Positions 45,401 through 53,349 of a stretch of DNA of 60,306 nucleotides are shown here, piece after piece. Numbering within the stretch: the first letter of the stretch is position 1; every line of letters begins with the position of its first letter. The notes under the pieces were generated by a model. It ran no database searches and was not told the DNA's origin. It was given only the letters and a program-made list of their open reading frames with translations. The position numbers were made by a program, and so were the translations under genes. Source of the stretch: Chloroflexota bacterium (GTDB lineage: Bacteria > Chloroflexota > Anaerolineae > Anaerolineales > Villigracilaceae); contig JACRLC010000084.1 in the NCBI GenBank assembly GCA_016235425.1, forward strand, positions 1-60,306. Reading direction: 5' to 3'.

Positions 45401-45769
45401 ATGGCTGGAGTCTTTGACCGGTTACAACAGCAAATCAATAGTCAAAAACAGGAAAAGGGGATCACCGCGCTCGACCTGGCGGACCTCTCCCCCGGGTTGC
45501 GCAAGATCATGCGCTTGATGCTGCGCGAGATGCAGTTGAATTATCCGCGCCTGTGCGAGGAAATGGATTCCCTGCCCGCGGAGGAACGTCTCACGCGCAC
45601 AGACCTCAATGGCGCGCTGGATAAGCTCACCGCGCAATTTTGGCTTACCCGTGTCGGCGAAGGAGAACGTGCAATTTATAAAGTCAACCTGAAACGACGT
45701 TCAGGCAGTTCGTTGCCTTCGGGGATTTGGACTATGCTGGATACAAAACTAAAAGACAGACCGAAATAA
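45401..45769 (+). CDS. Winged-helix-like protein with shared C-terminal peptide
   Basis: 122 residues. The middle (LSPGLRKIMRLMLREMQLNYPRL ... TRTDLNGALDKLTAQFWLTR) has the look of a winged helix. The C-terminus, LPSGIWTMLDTKLKDR, closely resembles the PrsW tail GGGLWSVLDERVRES from the first gene of the cluster. It ends the five-gene run. Confidence 0.7.
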   Translation: MAGVFDRLQQQINSQKQEKGITALDLADLSPGLRKIMRLMLREMQLNYPRLCEEMDSLPAEERLTRTDLNGALDKLTAQFWLTRVGEGERAIYKVNLKRRSGSSLPSGIWTMLDTKLKDRPK

Positions 45770-45775
45770 AAAGCC

Positions 45776-45850
45776 CTCATCCCCAGCCCTTCCCCCGAAA
45801 GGGGAAGGGAGTCATCTCCTCTCCCTTCGGGAGAGGTTAGGGTGAGGGTT
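45776..45850. repeat. CCCTCATCCCCAGCCC...GGGTGAGGG palindromic repeat
   Basis: A compound palindrome with two GC-rich hairpins between converging genes, of the same broad family as the 22-mer at 6780 and 57061. It likely also serves as a terminator. Confidence 0.6.
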
Positions 45851-47017
45851 TTATCTCCAGATATTGCCGTAATCGTGTTCGCCTTTTAGGAATTCACCGC
45901 GCTCGAAGCGGCCAGGGTCAAAACCGGAGATATCCACCGCCTTCGCCGCGCCATCCAAAATCAACTCAGACATGCACAGCCCAACCGCGGGCGAAGTCTT
46001 GAATCCCGTGCCGCTAAACCCTGTGGCAAGATAAAACCCCTGCGGCCCCGCCGCGCCGATCACCGCGCGCTGGTCGGGCGTCAACCCATCGCGGCCGACG
46101 TGCGACGAATGCAATGACCCGGCTTCCATCGCCGGGATGCGGCGGCAAATCCGCTCCACCGCGCGTTCGACAAAATCCTTCGCAACATACCCGACCTCGG
46201 AATCGGGCGGCTCACCCAGGCGGTTATCATCCTCCAAAGCGACCAGCGTTAAACCCCCCGAATCAGGGCGGAAATACATATTCTGTGAACTATCAATCAC
46301 CGTGGGATGCTCGCCAACTTCCGCCGGTCTGCGGATGTGAGCCACGTCATGCGTCCACGTATCGAGCGGAATTTTGACTCCCGCCATCTCAGCGACCCAC
46401 GCCGCCCACGCGCCCGCCGTGTTGATAATGATTGGCGCGCTAAAATCGCCGCGCGTCGTCTTCACGCCCGTCACCTTTTCGTTGGCAACGTCAATGCCGG
46501 TCACAACGCAATCCTGCACGTAGACCGCGCCAAGCGCTTTTGCGGCAGTGAGAAATGAATTTGAAGTCAACACCGGGTCGGCATATCCTGATTCAGGCTC
46601 GTAGGCCGCGAATTCAAAATCATCCGTGTTGAAAGACGGGACAAGTTTCTTCACATCCGCAGAGCTGATCACATCGGTCGGGATGCCGATGCGCTTGTGC
46701 ATTTCCACGTTGGCGCGCATGGCCTGGATATGTTCAGGGCTTTCGATGAACAGGAAGCCCGTCCGCGTGAATCCGCATTCCCCGCCCACGCGGTTTCGCC
46801 AATCGCGAAAATACTGAAAACTGACCCACGCCAGCCGCGAATCGGCTTCGAGATCGTAGTGCATACGGACAAGCCCGCTGGAACGGCCAGTCGCGCCGGA
46901 GGCGATCTCTTTTCGCTCCAATATAACAGGTTTCAGTCCGCGCTCCGCCAGATGAAATGCTGCACTCACCCCCACCACCCCCGCCCCGATCACAATAGCA
47001 TCATAGTTTTGAGTCAT
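45851..47017 (-). CDS. FAD-dependent oxidoreductase (DAO family)
   Basis: 388 residues with an N-terminal FAD Rossmann motif (IVIGAGVVGVSAAFHLAERG), the DAO-family SGATGRSSGLVR block and a C-terminal GFSGTGFKTSPAVG motif. Resembles sarcosine/dimethylglycine oxidase-type amine oxidases; the substrate is unknown. AGGAG before the ATG. Confidence 0.9.
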   Translation of the reverse strand: MTQNYDAIVIGAGVVGVSAAFHLAERGLKPVILERKEIASGATGRSSGLVRMHYDLEADSRLAWVSFQYFRDWRNRVGGECGFTRTGFLFIESPEHIQAMRANVEMHKRIGIPTDVISSADVKKLVPSFNTDDFEFAAYEPESGYADPVLTSNSFLTAAKALGAVYVQDCVVTGIDVANEKVTGVKTTRGDFSAPIIINTAGAWAAWVAEMAGVKIPLDTWTHDVAHIRRPAEVGEHPTVIDSSQNMYFRPDSGGLTLVALEDDNRLGEPPDSEVGYVAKDFVERAVERICRRIPAMEAGSLHSSHVGRDGLTPDQRAVIGAAGPQGFYLATGFSGTGFKTSPAVGLCMSELILDGAAKAVDISGFDPGRFERGEFLKGEHDYGNIWR

Positions 47018-47314
47018 GATGTTTTTCTCCTGTCTCGGCAGTATACCACCCTCAATTTACGATTTCAGATTGACGATTTACGATTTTTGATTGACGATTG
47101 TTTTCCAACAGTGGTCGAGCGGCTGTCGAGACACAACCTGAGGGTTGAGTAGCTATGAAGCGGTGCATCGAAACCCGAGGGCGTACCGCGAAGTCCCCGC
47201 AGGGGGAGACCACGATTCACGATTTTAGAATAACGAGTAGTTAACAGCTAATCGCCAACAGCTAAATGCTAATAGCTATTGGCGATTGAGAATAAATTTA
47301 ACAACGAAATCAGC
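47018..47314. repeat. Repeat-filled intergenic region
   Basis: Contains ACGATTTACGATTT-type repeats (47047-47100), REP-like GTCGAG/GTATCGAAACCCGAGGGCGTA sequence (about 47110-47200) and an imperfect 14-bp inverted repeat AATCGCCAACAGCT / AGCTATTGGCGATT (47250-47263, 47274-47287). No gene. Confidence 0.6.
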
Positions 47315-47578
47315 CTACTGCGGTTTCGCTGTCAGATACTTCACCAGCGCGGCGATCCCCAGCACGATCAGTGCAATGACGCCCAACGGGATCAGCCACA
47401 TGAAGATCATCGCAAACGGCATAAAGCCGTAGCCATAACCGCCCATCATCGGCATGTGTCCGTAGCCCATCATCCCATAACCATACGACGGGAAAACAGC
47501 CTGCCAAACGAAGGGCAATGCAAACAACGCGATCAAACCGACGACGATTCCGATAACCCATTTGGTTGTAGTTGACAT
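47315..47578 (-). CDS. Small two-helix membrane protein, Gly/Tyr/Met-rich loop
   Basis: 87 residues from ATG 47578 (AGGAG). Two membrane segments (about 5-27 and 50-80) flank a loop of the type SYGYGMMGYGHMPMMGGYGYG. The Met/His-rich loop could bind copper, but no metal genes are nearby. Function unknown. Confidence 0.7.
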   Translation of the reverse strand: MSTTTKWVIGIVVGLIALFALPFVWQAVFPSYGYGMMGYGHMPMMGGYGYGFMPFAMIFMWLIPLGVIALIVLGIAALVKYLTAKPQ

Positions 47579-47686
47579 ATTTTCTCCTTTCTTGATGATC
47601 ACATCATAATCTTCGCATGTAAAGATTCAGTAAAGAATGGAAAAACATCCGATAAACATCGGGCTTCGGAAGTTATTTCTTTGAGA

Positions 47687-47692
47687 TATACT
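47687..47692 (+). promoter_or_regulatory. -10 box of leaderless nadD
   Basis: TATACT, then six bases (ACCTGC), then ATG 47699. Confidence 0.55.
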
Positions 47693-47698
47693 ACCTGC

Positions 47699-48331
47699 AT
47701 GACACGACAACAAATCGGCATCTTCGGAGGCACCTTCGACCCGCCTCATCTTGCCCACCTCCTGCTCGCAAGCGAAGCCGCATATCAATTTCAACTCAAC
47801 CGCGTGCTTTGGGTACTCACACCAAATCCCCCTCACAAAAACGGACAATCCATCACGCCCCTCGAACATCGCCTTGCGATGCTTCAACTCACCATCGCAG
47901 ATGACCCGCTCTTTGAACTCTCGCGCATCGAAATTGACCGTCCCGGCCTGCATTATTCCGTGGATACCATTCGACAAATCGCCGCGCAGGAATACAATGC
48001 CGACATCACCCTCCTGATCGGCGGCGACTCATTGCGCGATCTCCCCACCTGGCGCTTCCCATCGGACCTCGTAACTGCCGTCCGTCAAATCGGGGTTCTC
48101 CGCCGCCCAGGCGACTCCGTCAACCTTCCCGAACTCGAAGCGCGCCTCCCCGGAATCACGGACAAAGTCCGCTTTGTGGATGCGCTCCTGCAAGACATCT
48201 CCTCCACTGAAATCCGCCGCCGCGTTGCAAGCGGAGAACCCTATCGCTACTACGTCCCCGCGCCGGTCTATCACTACATCACAGAGCACGACCTCTACCG
48301 GCAATCGTCAACCGAAAATCGTAAATCGTAA
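47699..48331 (+). CDS. nadD: Nicotinate-nucleotide adenylyltransferase
   Basis: 210 residues. IGIFGGTFDPPHLAH holds the nucleotidyltransferase HxGH-like motif and DISSTEIRRR the second conserved site; TPNPPHK is also typical. It makes nicotinate adenine dinucleotide for NAD synthesis. The last residues (STENRKS) are encoded by the dispersed AAATCGTAAATC repeat that continues downstream. No ribosome site. Confidence 0.94.
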   Translation: MTRQQIGIFGGTFDPPHLAHLLLASEAAYQFQLNRVLWVLTPNPPHKNGQSITPLEHRLAMLQLTIADDPLFELSRIEIDRPGLHYSVDTIRQIAAQEYNADITLLIGGDSLRDLPTWRFPSDLVTAVRQIGVLRRPGDSVNLPELEARLPGITDKVRFVDALLQDISSTEIRRRVASGEPYRYYVPAPVYHYITEHDLYRQSSTENRKS

Positions 48332-48371
48332 ATCGTAAATCTGAAATCGTAAATCTGAAATCGTAAATCAA
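48313..48371. repeat. Tandem AAATCGTAAATCTG repeats
   Basis: AAATCGT/AAATCTG units repeat eight to nine times, covering the nadD 3' end and the whole gap to the MFS gene. Related stretches lie at 22747-22793 and 47047-47100. Confidence 0.7.
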
Positions 48372-48373
48372 AG

Positions 48374-49522
48374 ATGCCCCTGCTCTTCGACTCCCTCTTC
48401 TCATCCATCGCCATCGGCCACTTGATGGTGGATACGTTCAACGCCAGCCGCCCCGTGTTATTAACCTACCTCGGCCTCAGCGAAACACAGATCGCTGTGT
48501 TCTCCACCATTTACATCTGGGCATCGGCGCTCACCCAACCCATCTTCGGCTGGGTCTCAGATCGCGTCGGGCCGCGTTGGCTGGCGGCAGGAGGAGTCCT
48601 GTGGATGACGCTGTTTTATTCCGGCGCAATCTTCTTTCCCGGAAATGCCGGGCTGGTTTGTTTGATCATTGCCGCGCTGGGATCGTCCGCTTTTCATCCG
48701 GTGGGAACCGTGCAAGCCACATTGCAGGGACGCAGTCATCTCAAAGGCCGCGAGACCACGGCCGCGTCGCTGTTCTTCATGGCCGGGCAAACGGGACATT
48801 TCATCGGGCCGATCATCACAGGCTTGATCCTCGCCGCGCTGGGCGTGCCGGGGTTGCTGATCCTGCCCGTCATTTCCATCCCGGTCGGGCTGGCCATCGC
48901 GCGTCAACTGCGATCCAATCCCCCGCATCCCAGTTCGCCGCACGGACAAAGCAAACGCATGGAAGTTGGCTGGTTGTTCATCCTTTCGCTTGCGCTGGTT
49001 GCCGCGTTCCAATCCTGGGCGCAGGCCAACATGGTCAACCTCATGCCAAAGTACATCAAAGACCTCGGGCAAAGCGCCACGGTCTACGGCAGTATGGCTG
49101 GACTCTTCATGGGCGGCTCGGCGCTCGGCAACGTAATCGGCGGTCACCTCGGCGATAAATATCCCAAACGCTTCGTGGCCGCGCTGGCTTTGTTTTTATC
49201 TGCATTGCCAATTTACATGGCAAGCAAAATCGGATGGTCGTGGTGGCTGTTCGTTCTCATTCCCCTCGCAGGCGCATTCACCGGATCGGTGCACAGCATC
49301 ATGGTCGTGCTCGCCCAGCGCATGATCCCCGGCGGCATGGCGCTCGCATCCGGCCTCGTGCTCGGCTTCATCTTTTCTTCGGGCGCGCTTGGATTACTTT
49401 ACACCGGCCCTCTCGCGGAAACCTACGGCTTCCCCTTCGTGCTGACCCTGACCACAGGTTTAGTGTTGGCAGGCGCGCCGCTGGCATTGATGTTGAAAGA
49501 GCCAAAAGCGGTGCCACAATAG
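48374..49522 (+). CDS. MFS transporter (fosmidomycin-resistance-like)
   Basis: 382 residues, 12 hydrophobic segments, with the MFS motif A between helices 2 and 3 (FGWVSDRVGPRW) and a repeat of it (GGHLGDKYPKR) between helices 8 and 9. SAFHPVGTVQATLQ resembles the HP-x-A region of FSR-type exporters. Substrate unknown. It begins directly after the repeat tract and lacks a ribosome site. Confidence 0.88.
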   Translation: MPLLFDSLFSSIAIGHLMVDTFNASRPVLLTYLGLSETQIAVFSTIYIWASALTQPIFGWVSDRVGPRWLAAGGVLWMTLFYSGAIFFPGNAGLVCLIIAALGSSAFHPVGTVQATLQGRSHLKGRETTAASLFFMAGQTGHFIGPIITGLILAALGVPGLLILPVISIPVGLAIARQLRSNPPHPSSPHGQSKRMEVGWLFILSLALVAAFQSWAQANMVNLMPKYIKDLGQSATVYGSMAGLFMGGSALGNVIGGHLGDKYPKRFVAALALFLSALPIYMASKIGWSWWLFVLIPLAGAFTGSVHSIMVVLAQRMIPGGMALASGLVLGFIFSSGALGLLYTGPLAETYGFPFVLTLTTGLVLAGAPLALMLKEPKAVPQ

Positions 49523-49537
49523 TGTATCCTAAAAAAA

Positions 49538-49589
49538 CGTCCCGCAGGTTTTATCCCAAGCTTGTTTGCTTGTATAAACCTGCGGGACG
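49538..49589. repeat. Palindromic element CGTCCCGCAGGTTT / AAACCTGCGGGACG
   Basis: 14-bp perfect inverted repeat with a 24-base loop. It shares its arms with the element at 16424-16477, including the GGTGCG extension. It follows the MFS gene and may also terminate it. Confidence 0.65.
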
Positions 49590-49720
49590 GTGCGCATCGG
49601 AAAGTACGTTGTTAGTCATCCATCGTTAGATTATAGTATTACCCTGTGAAAACTACGTCAACCGCGAAGATTTTGTAGCGCGATATTTATATCGCCTTTG
49701 GTTGCGGAATGAATTCCGCG

Positions 49721-50842
49721 TTACGCATTCAAATGATACGTGTGATACGAATTTTGGCAGGGATTACCCCATACGATGTGCATCTCGCGCGAGGTCAGGT
49801 CAATGACCAGGGCGTTGATGGTCTTCTCGCGGTCGAGCGGATCGAGTCCTTCGATGGCGTGGTTGCAGATCGAATTCGGGAGGTTGACGTGATCCTTTTG
49901 AATGGCCTGCATGGTCTTAATGGTATGGGCTGGACTCTCACGCAGGAGACGGTTGGCGCGGAAATAGCGCACACGTGAGGAGATCAATTCTTCGGGGTCG
50001 CTCTCCACTTCCTTCATGCTCGGGGAGATGTAATGATTGGTGTGAACCATGTAGCCGTCTGTGCCGTGCAAAATCTCGAATTTGCGTGACGAGACTTCAA
50101 TCGAATAGATCTCGCCGCTCTCGTGAACAATGATATGGTTATAGCCCGCCGCGCGGTGAGGGACAAGCGCCCGCCCGATCGCGCCGGAAATGCGCTTCGC
50201 CGATAACACCGCGCGCGCCACCACCAGCCGGGGGATGCCGATGCGCGAATCGGTCGGGTAAACGGAATCTATTAGTTGGGCAATGCCAAAGGCGTTGAAT
50301 CCCACGTTGGGCAGAAGCCCGCCATAGGTCATGGCAAGAAACGGGGCTTCATCCTTCGGCTTGGCGGAAACCACGTACACATCATCCTCATCTTCGGGAA
50401 TCCAGTCCTCATTATGCGCGGCAAGCACGTGACCATCCGCTGTGCGCTGTTCGTTGACGGCAAAACTGGTGCAACGTGTAAGGTGGAGCGCGTCCATCGT
50501 GACCGCTTCCATGGCATTCAAAACCATCAGATCATCGAAGACTACGTTCGCACCTTCGGCGATGCCGCGCAGTTCATCCACATATTGCTGGTAACGCTCC
50601 TCGGCGAACGGCAGGTATTTGCGCGCCTGGATTTGAGCGCCTTCCCACGTCAGCCCGAGCTGGCCGTAGGATTGATCAATCAAGATGTGCGCGTTGGCAA
50701 TGCTGTGCTGGATTTGTTCACGCCGCGCTTCACCGATCTGGCATCCCATCTCGCGATGTGCGCCAAAGATTTCGATCAACGGCGGCGGTGTGCTATGAAC
50801 CGGGGTATTGGGGATCTCGTTCTTTGTAACTGTTGGAACCAT
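49721..50842 (-). CDS. C45-family peptidase / acyltransferase-like Ntn hydrolase
   Basis: 373 residues. LTRCTSFAV holds the likely autoprocessing nucleophile Cys124, followed by HVLAAHNEDW, the layout of acyl-CoA:6-aminopenicillanate acyltransferase relatives. The usual cleavage before Cys would leave an N-terminal chain of 123 residues. No signal peptide. GGAGG before the ATG. Substrate unknown. Confidence 0.87.
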   Translation of the reverse strand: MVPTVTKNEIPNTPVHSTPPPLIEIFGAHREMGCQIGEARREQIQHSIANAHILIDQSYGQLGLTWEGAQIQARKYLPFAEERYQQYVDELRGIAEGANVVFDDLMVLNAMEAVTMDALHLTRCTSFAVNEQRTADGHVLAAHNEDWIPEDEDDVYVVSAKPKDEAPFLAMTYGGLLPNVGFNAFGIAQLIDSVYPTDSRIGIPRLVVARAVLSAKRISGAIGRALVPHRAAGYNHIIVHESGEIYSIEVSSRKFEILHGTDGYMVHTNHYISPSMKEVESDPEELISSRVRYFRANRLLRESPAHTIKTMQAIQKDHVNLPNSICNHAIEGLDPLDREKTINALVIDLTSREMHIVWGNPCQNSYHTYHLNA

Positions 50843-50855
50843 ACTTCCTCCATAA

Positions 50856-50897
50856 ATGAAACCGCCTCGGGGTTCTTTCCCCGAGGCGGTTTCATTA
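50856..50897. terminator. 18-bp hairpin between the bactofilin-like and C45 genes
   Basis: AATGAAACCGCCTCGGGG and its complement around a six-base loop, only 14 bp before the C45 ATG and 77 bp after the upstream stop. No T-run follows on the minus strand, so it may be an attenuator or processing site rather than a simple terminator. Confidence 0.6.
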
Positions 50898-50974
50898 TAT
50901 CATGCAGGTATTTTGTTACATGGCAGTATAACTGCCGTAGAAAAGTCAGCAGTTGTACTGCCGACGAACAATAT

Positions 50975-52042
50975 CTACGAAGCAGGCGGAACCTCCACAG
51001 GTTGCGCCATTGTTCCCGGCGCAAAACGTGACCCAAACCAGGTCATCACCACACCGCCAATGCCCATCAGGCCAATCAGGAACGGTGCAAGCCAGCCCAC
51101 ACATGGGATCATGCCAATAAAACCACCGACGAGCATGAGCAGGAATGCGCCAAAGCCAGCCGTTAGCACCGGCGCCCAGCTTTGGTTGATGGCCTTCGTA
51201 AAGCGCTCACCCACCTCCTGTCCGAGAGCAATGACTCCAAACAGCCACATGAGCGGCAGAAGAATGGCCGCCAGTAAAGCCACCGGGATGAGGATCAACG
51301 TCACAACCATGATCACGATGACGAACGGCGCGACCACGGCAGTCAACATACCGAAACTCCCCGCCAAAACCGGCTGGCGGATAACCGCATCAGAGACGCG
51401 CTCCAATTGCGGCTGCAGGAAGAGGGCCAGCAACATGGCAAGCGCCGCCACCGCTAACGCACGGAAGACTACATTGATTGGCTCCCAAAGCGGGTTGACA
51501 TCCACGCGGACATCAGGGGGTGGCGGTACATCCGGCACATTTGGCACGTTCGGAATGGTGGGCAGATCTGGAATATCAACCGTCGGTGCGGGGACATTTT
51601 CAAGAATGTCGCCATCCACCTGCGCTTTGGCATCGCGTTTGATCTCGCCGCCCATCGCCGCAATATCTCCATGGACAATCGCAGTATCGGTCAACGAAAC
51701 TTGTCCGCCCAGGATAAAGATATCGCCATCCACGACCCCGCTGATATCCATTGTGCCGCCGATCATGGCGGTGTCGCTGTTGATGGAGGCATTTTCGGCG
51801 AGATCAATATTCCCGCCAAAGACAACCACACTGCCCTCCACGACAGCATCTTCTTCTATTTTCACGTTCCCGCCAAAGACGACGAGATCGCCCTCCAGCG
51901 TCTCACCGCTTTCAAGCGTAAAGTTCTCGCCAAAGACGACCTTTCCGCCTCCGTCCGGGCCTTGCGCCTGTGCGGATTGGGTTGGCAGGAGCAGGAACGC
52001 CATCAGGGCGAAAACCGCAATCAGCTTATTTATTTTCTTCAT
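50975..52042 (-). CDS. Exported bactofilin-like (polymer-forming) membrane protein
   Basis: 355 residues from ATG 52042. A signal sequence ends near QAQ, then residues about 30-150 form right-handed beta-helix-like repeats (GDLVVFGGNVKIEEDAVVEG and GSVVVFGGNIDLAEN), as in polymer-forming cytoskeletal proteins, but exported. A Pro-rich linker (PTIPNVPNVPDVPPPP) leads to four membrane segments. Directly downstream of the sigma/anti-sigma pair and probably part of that regulon. AAGGAG before the start. Confidence 0.87.
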   Translation of the reverse strand: MKKINKLIAVFALMAFLLLPTQSAQAQGPDGGGKVVFGENFTLESGETLEGDLVVFGGNVKIEEDAVVEGSVVVFGGNIDLAENASINSDTAMIGGTMDISGVVDGDIFILGGQVSLTDTAIVHGDIAAMGGEIKRDAKAQVDGDILENVPAPTVDIPDLPTIPNVPNVPDVPPPPDVRVDVNPLWEPINVVFRALAVAALAMLLALFLQPQLERVSDAVIRQPVLAGSFGMLTAVVAPFVIVIMVVTLILIPVALLAAILLPLMWLFGVIALGQEVGERFTKAINQSWAPVLTAGFGAFLLMLVGGFIGMIPCVGWLAPFLIGLMGIGGVVMTWFGSRFAPGTMAQPVEVPPAS

Positions 52043-52069
52043 AATCAAACTCCTTGTTCCGCAACTTCC

Positions 52070-52609
52070 TTAAGATGAATGTTGTTGCGGTATTCGCGGA
52101 AAGCGGCTAAACCGCCATATTGAAACTGTCCACAAAAGGCCAAGGCCAGCCAATGCAGAAACAATTACCATCCACACATAAGGCGGGATGAAACCCGGAA
52201 CCACACGCAGGAATACCAGTGCAACGTCAGCCAATGTCTGTACGGACGAAACGATAAACAGCACATAACCGATCGCGATGGTAAGCCACTGGGCCGGTGA
52301 ACGGAACAAGGCCAAAAGCAGTGGCGCGGTCAACCAGAGCAACAAACCACCGCCGCCAAGCAACAACACAATCAGCCCCCATAACCTGCGGCGGCGTTCT
52401 GCGATCCTCCGCGTGGCAAGCCGCTGTTGGAAGCGCGCCGTAAAACCGGGCGCGGGCGAAACCTTGCGAACCGAGCGCAACTCCAGCCCGGTCTCGGTGA
52501 GCGCGGTGCAATACTTGCAAGTCCGCAGGTGCGCGTCCAGGTCTCGCTTTTCAGCGGGGGTAAGCTGTTGTTCATTCAATAGCCAGTCTTCAAAAGGCCG
52601 GTGATTCAT
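52070..52609 (-). CDS. Zinc-binding anti-sigma factor
   Basis: 179 residues. The N-terminal ZAS motif is LDAHLRTCKYC (H-x3-C-x2-C); three membrane segments follow. It overlaps the sigma gene by 20 bases, the usual pairing for ECF control. Confidence 0.9.
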   Translation of the reverse strand: MNHRPFEDWLLNEQQLTPAEKRDLDAHLRTCKYCTALTETGLELRSVRKVSPAPGFTARFQQRLATRRIAERRRRLWGLIVLLLGGGGLLLWLTAPLLLALFRSPAQWLTIAIGYVLFIVSSVQTLADVALVFLRVVPGFIPPYVWMVIVSALAGLGLLWTVSIWRFSRFPRIPQQHSS

Positions 52610-53192
52610 GGGGCCTCCTTTCGGGTTGAGCGTGCGCTTTATCTTCCTGCCACAAACCGGCCAGTTCCTTGCGTGCGCGGTGCAGGCGGCTCTTCACCGC
52701 GCTCACCGTCAGCCGCAAAGACTGGGCAATTTCTGCTTCAGAATAATCGTACCAATATCGCATGATGATCGCGGCCCGGTCGGTATCATCCAGGTCTTTC
52801 AACATGGCGTGGATCCGGTCACGCGTTTCTCCTTTCACGGATTCAGCTTCGGGGTCGGGAGAATCGGGATCGGGCAATTCAAACGTGTTGCCTTCATCGT
52901 CCTCCGCATCCATCGAAAACATCGCGAACTTGCGCCGGCGCAGGCGGTCAATGCAATAGTGAGCAGCAATCGAGAGAAGCCAGGTTGCAAACGGCCGTTT
53001 CTGATCGTAGCGATGCAGGTGCTGGAACGCCCGCAGGAAGGTCTCCTGCGCGGCATCCTCCGCCGCCTCCGGCTCGCCCAACATGCGATAGCACAAGTTA
53101 TAAACGGGGGTCTGATAGGTTTCGACAAGCCGGGTAAAAGCCTCGTCACTGCCTTGCTGGGCCTGGGCAACCCAGACCATTTCTTCGTTCAC
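52590..53192 (-). CDS. ECF-type RNA polymerase sigma factor (second)
   Basis: 200 residues from a GTG at 53192 with AAGGAG; the open frame upstream is outside the family. Region 2: ETYQTPVYNLCYRML then AEDAAQETFLRAFQ; region 4: DRAAIIMRYWYDYSEAEIAQSL and TVSAVKSRLHRARKEL. An acidic insert (EDDEGNTFELPDPDSPDPEAE) joins them. Confidence 0.93.
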   Translation of the reverse strand: MNEEMVWVAQAQQGSDEAFTRLVETYQTPVYNLCYRMLGEPEAAEDAAQETFLRAFQHLHRYDQKRPFATWLLSIAAHYCIDRLRRRKFAMFSMDAEDDEGNTFELPDPDSPDPEAESVKGETRDRIHAMLKDLDDTDRAAIIMRYWYDYSEAEIAQSLRLTVSAVKSRLHRARKELAGLWQEDKAHAQPERRPHESPAF

Positions 53193-53260
53193 GCGCGCTC
53201 CTTGTGGAATTGCTACTTCTTTTACGCACGACACCAGGCAAGGTTGCAGGCGAATCAAGG

Positions 53261-53349
53261 GTGCGTCGCACCTTACTAAACAGGACAATCCGAATCGAGA
53301 GAGATTCTCTTGCTTAATGGAAAATCCCTACTCGTCAGGTGCGACGCAC
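53261..53349. repeat. 89-bp element with 13-bp terminal inverted repeats
   Basis: GTGCGTCGCACCT at 53261-53273 and its exact complement AGGTGCGACGCAC at 53337-53349. The right end supplies the first base of the YibE/F stop codon and the left end lies in the sigma-factor upstream region. Likely a non-autonomous mobile element. Confidence 0.65.
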
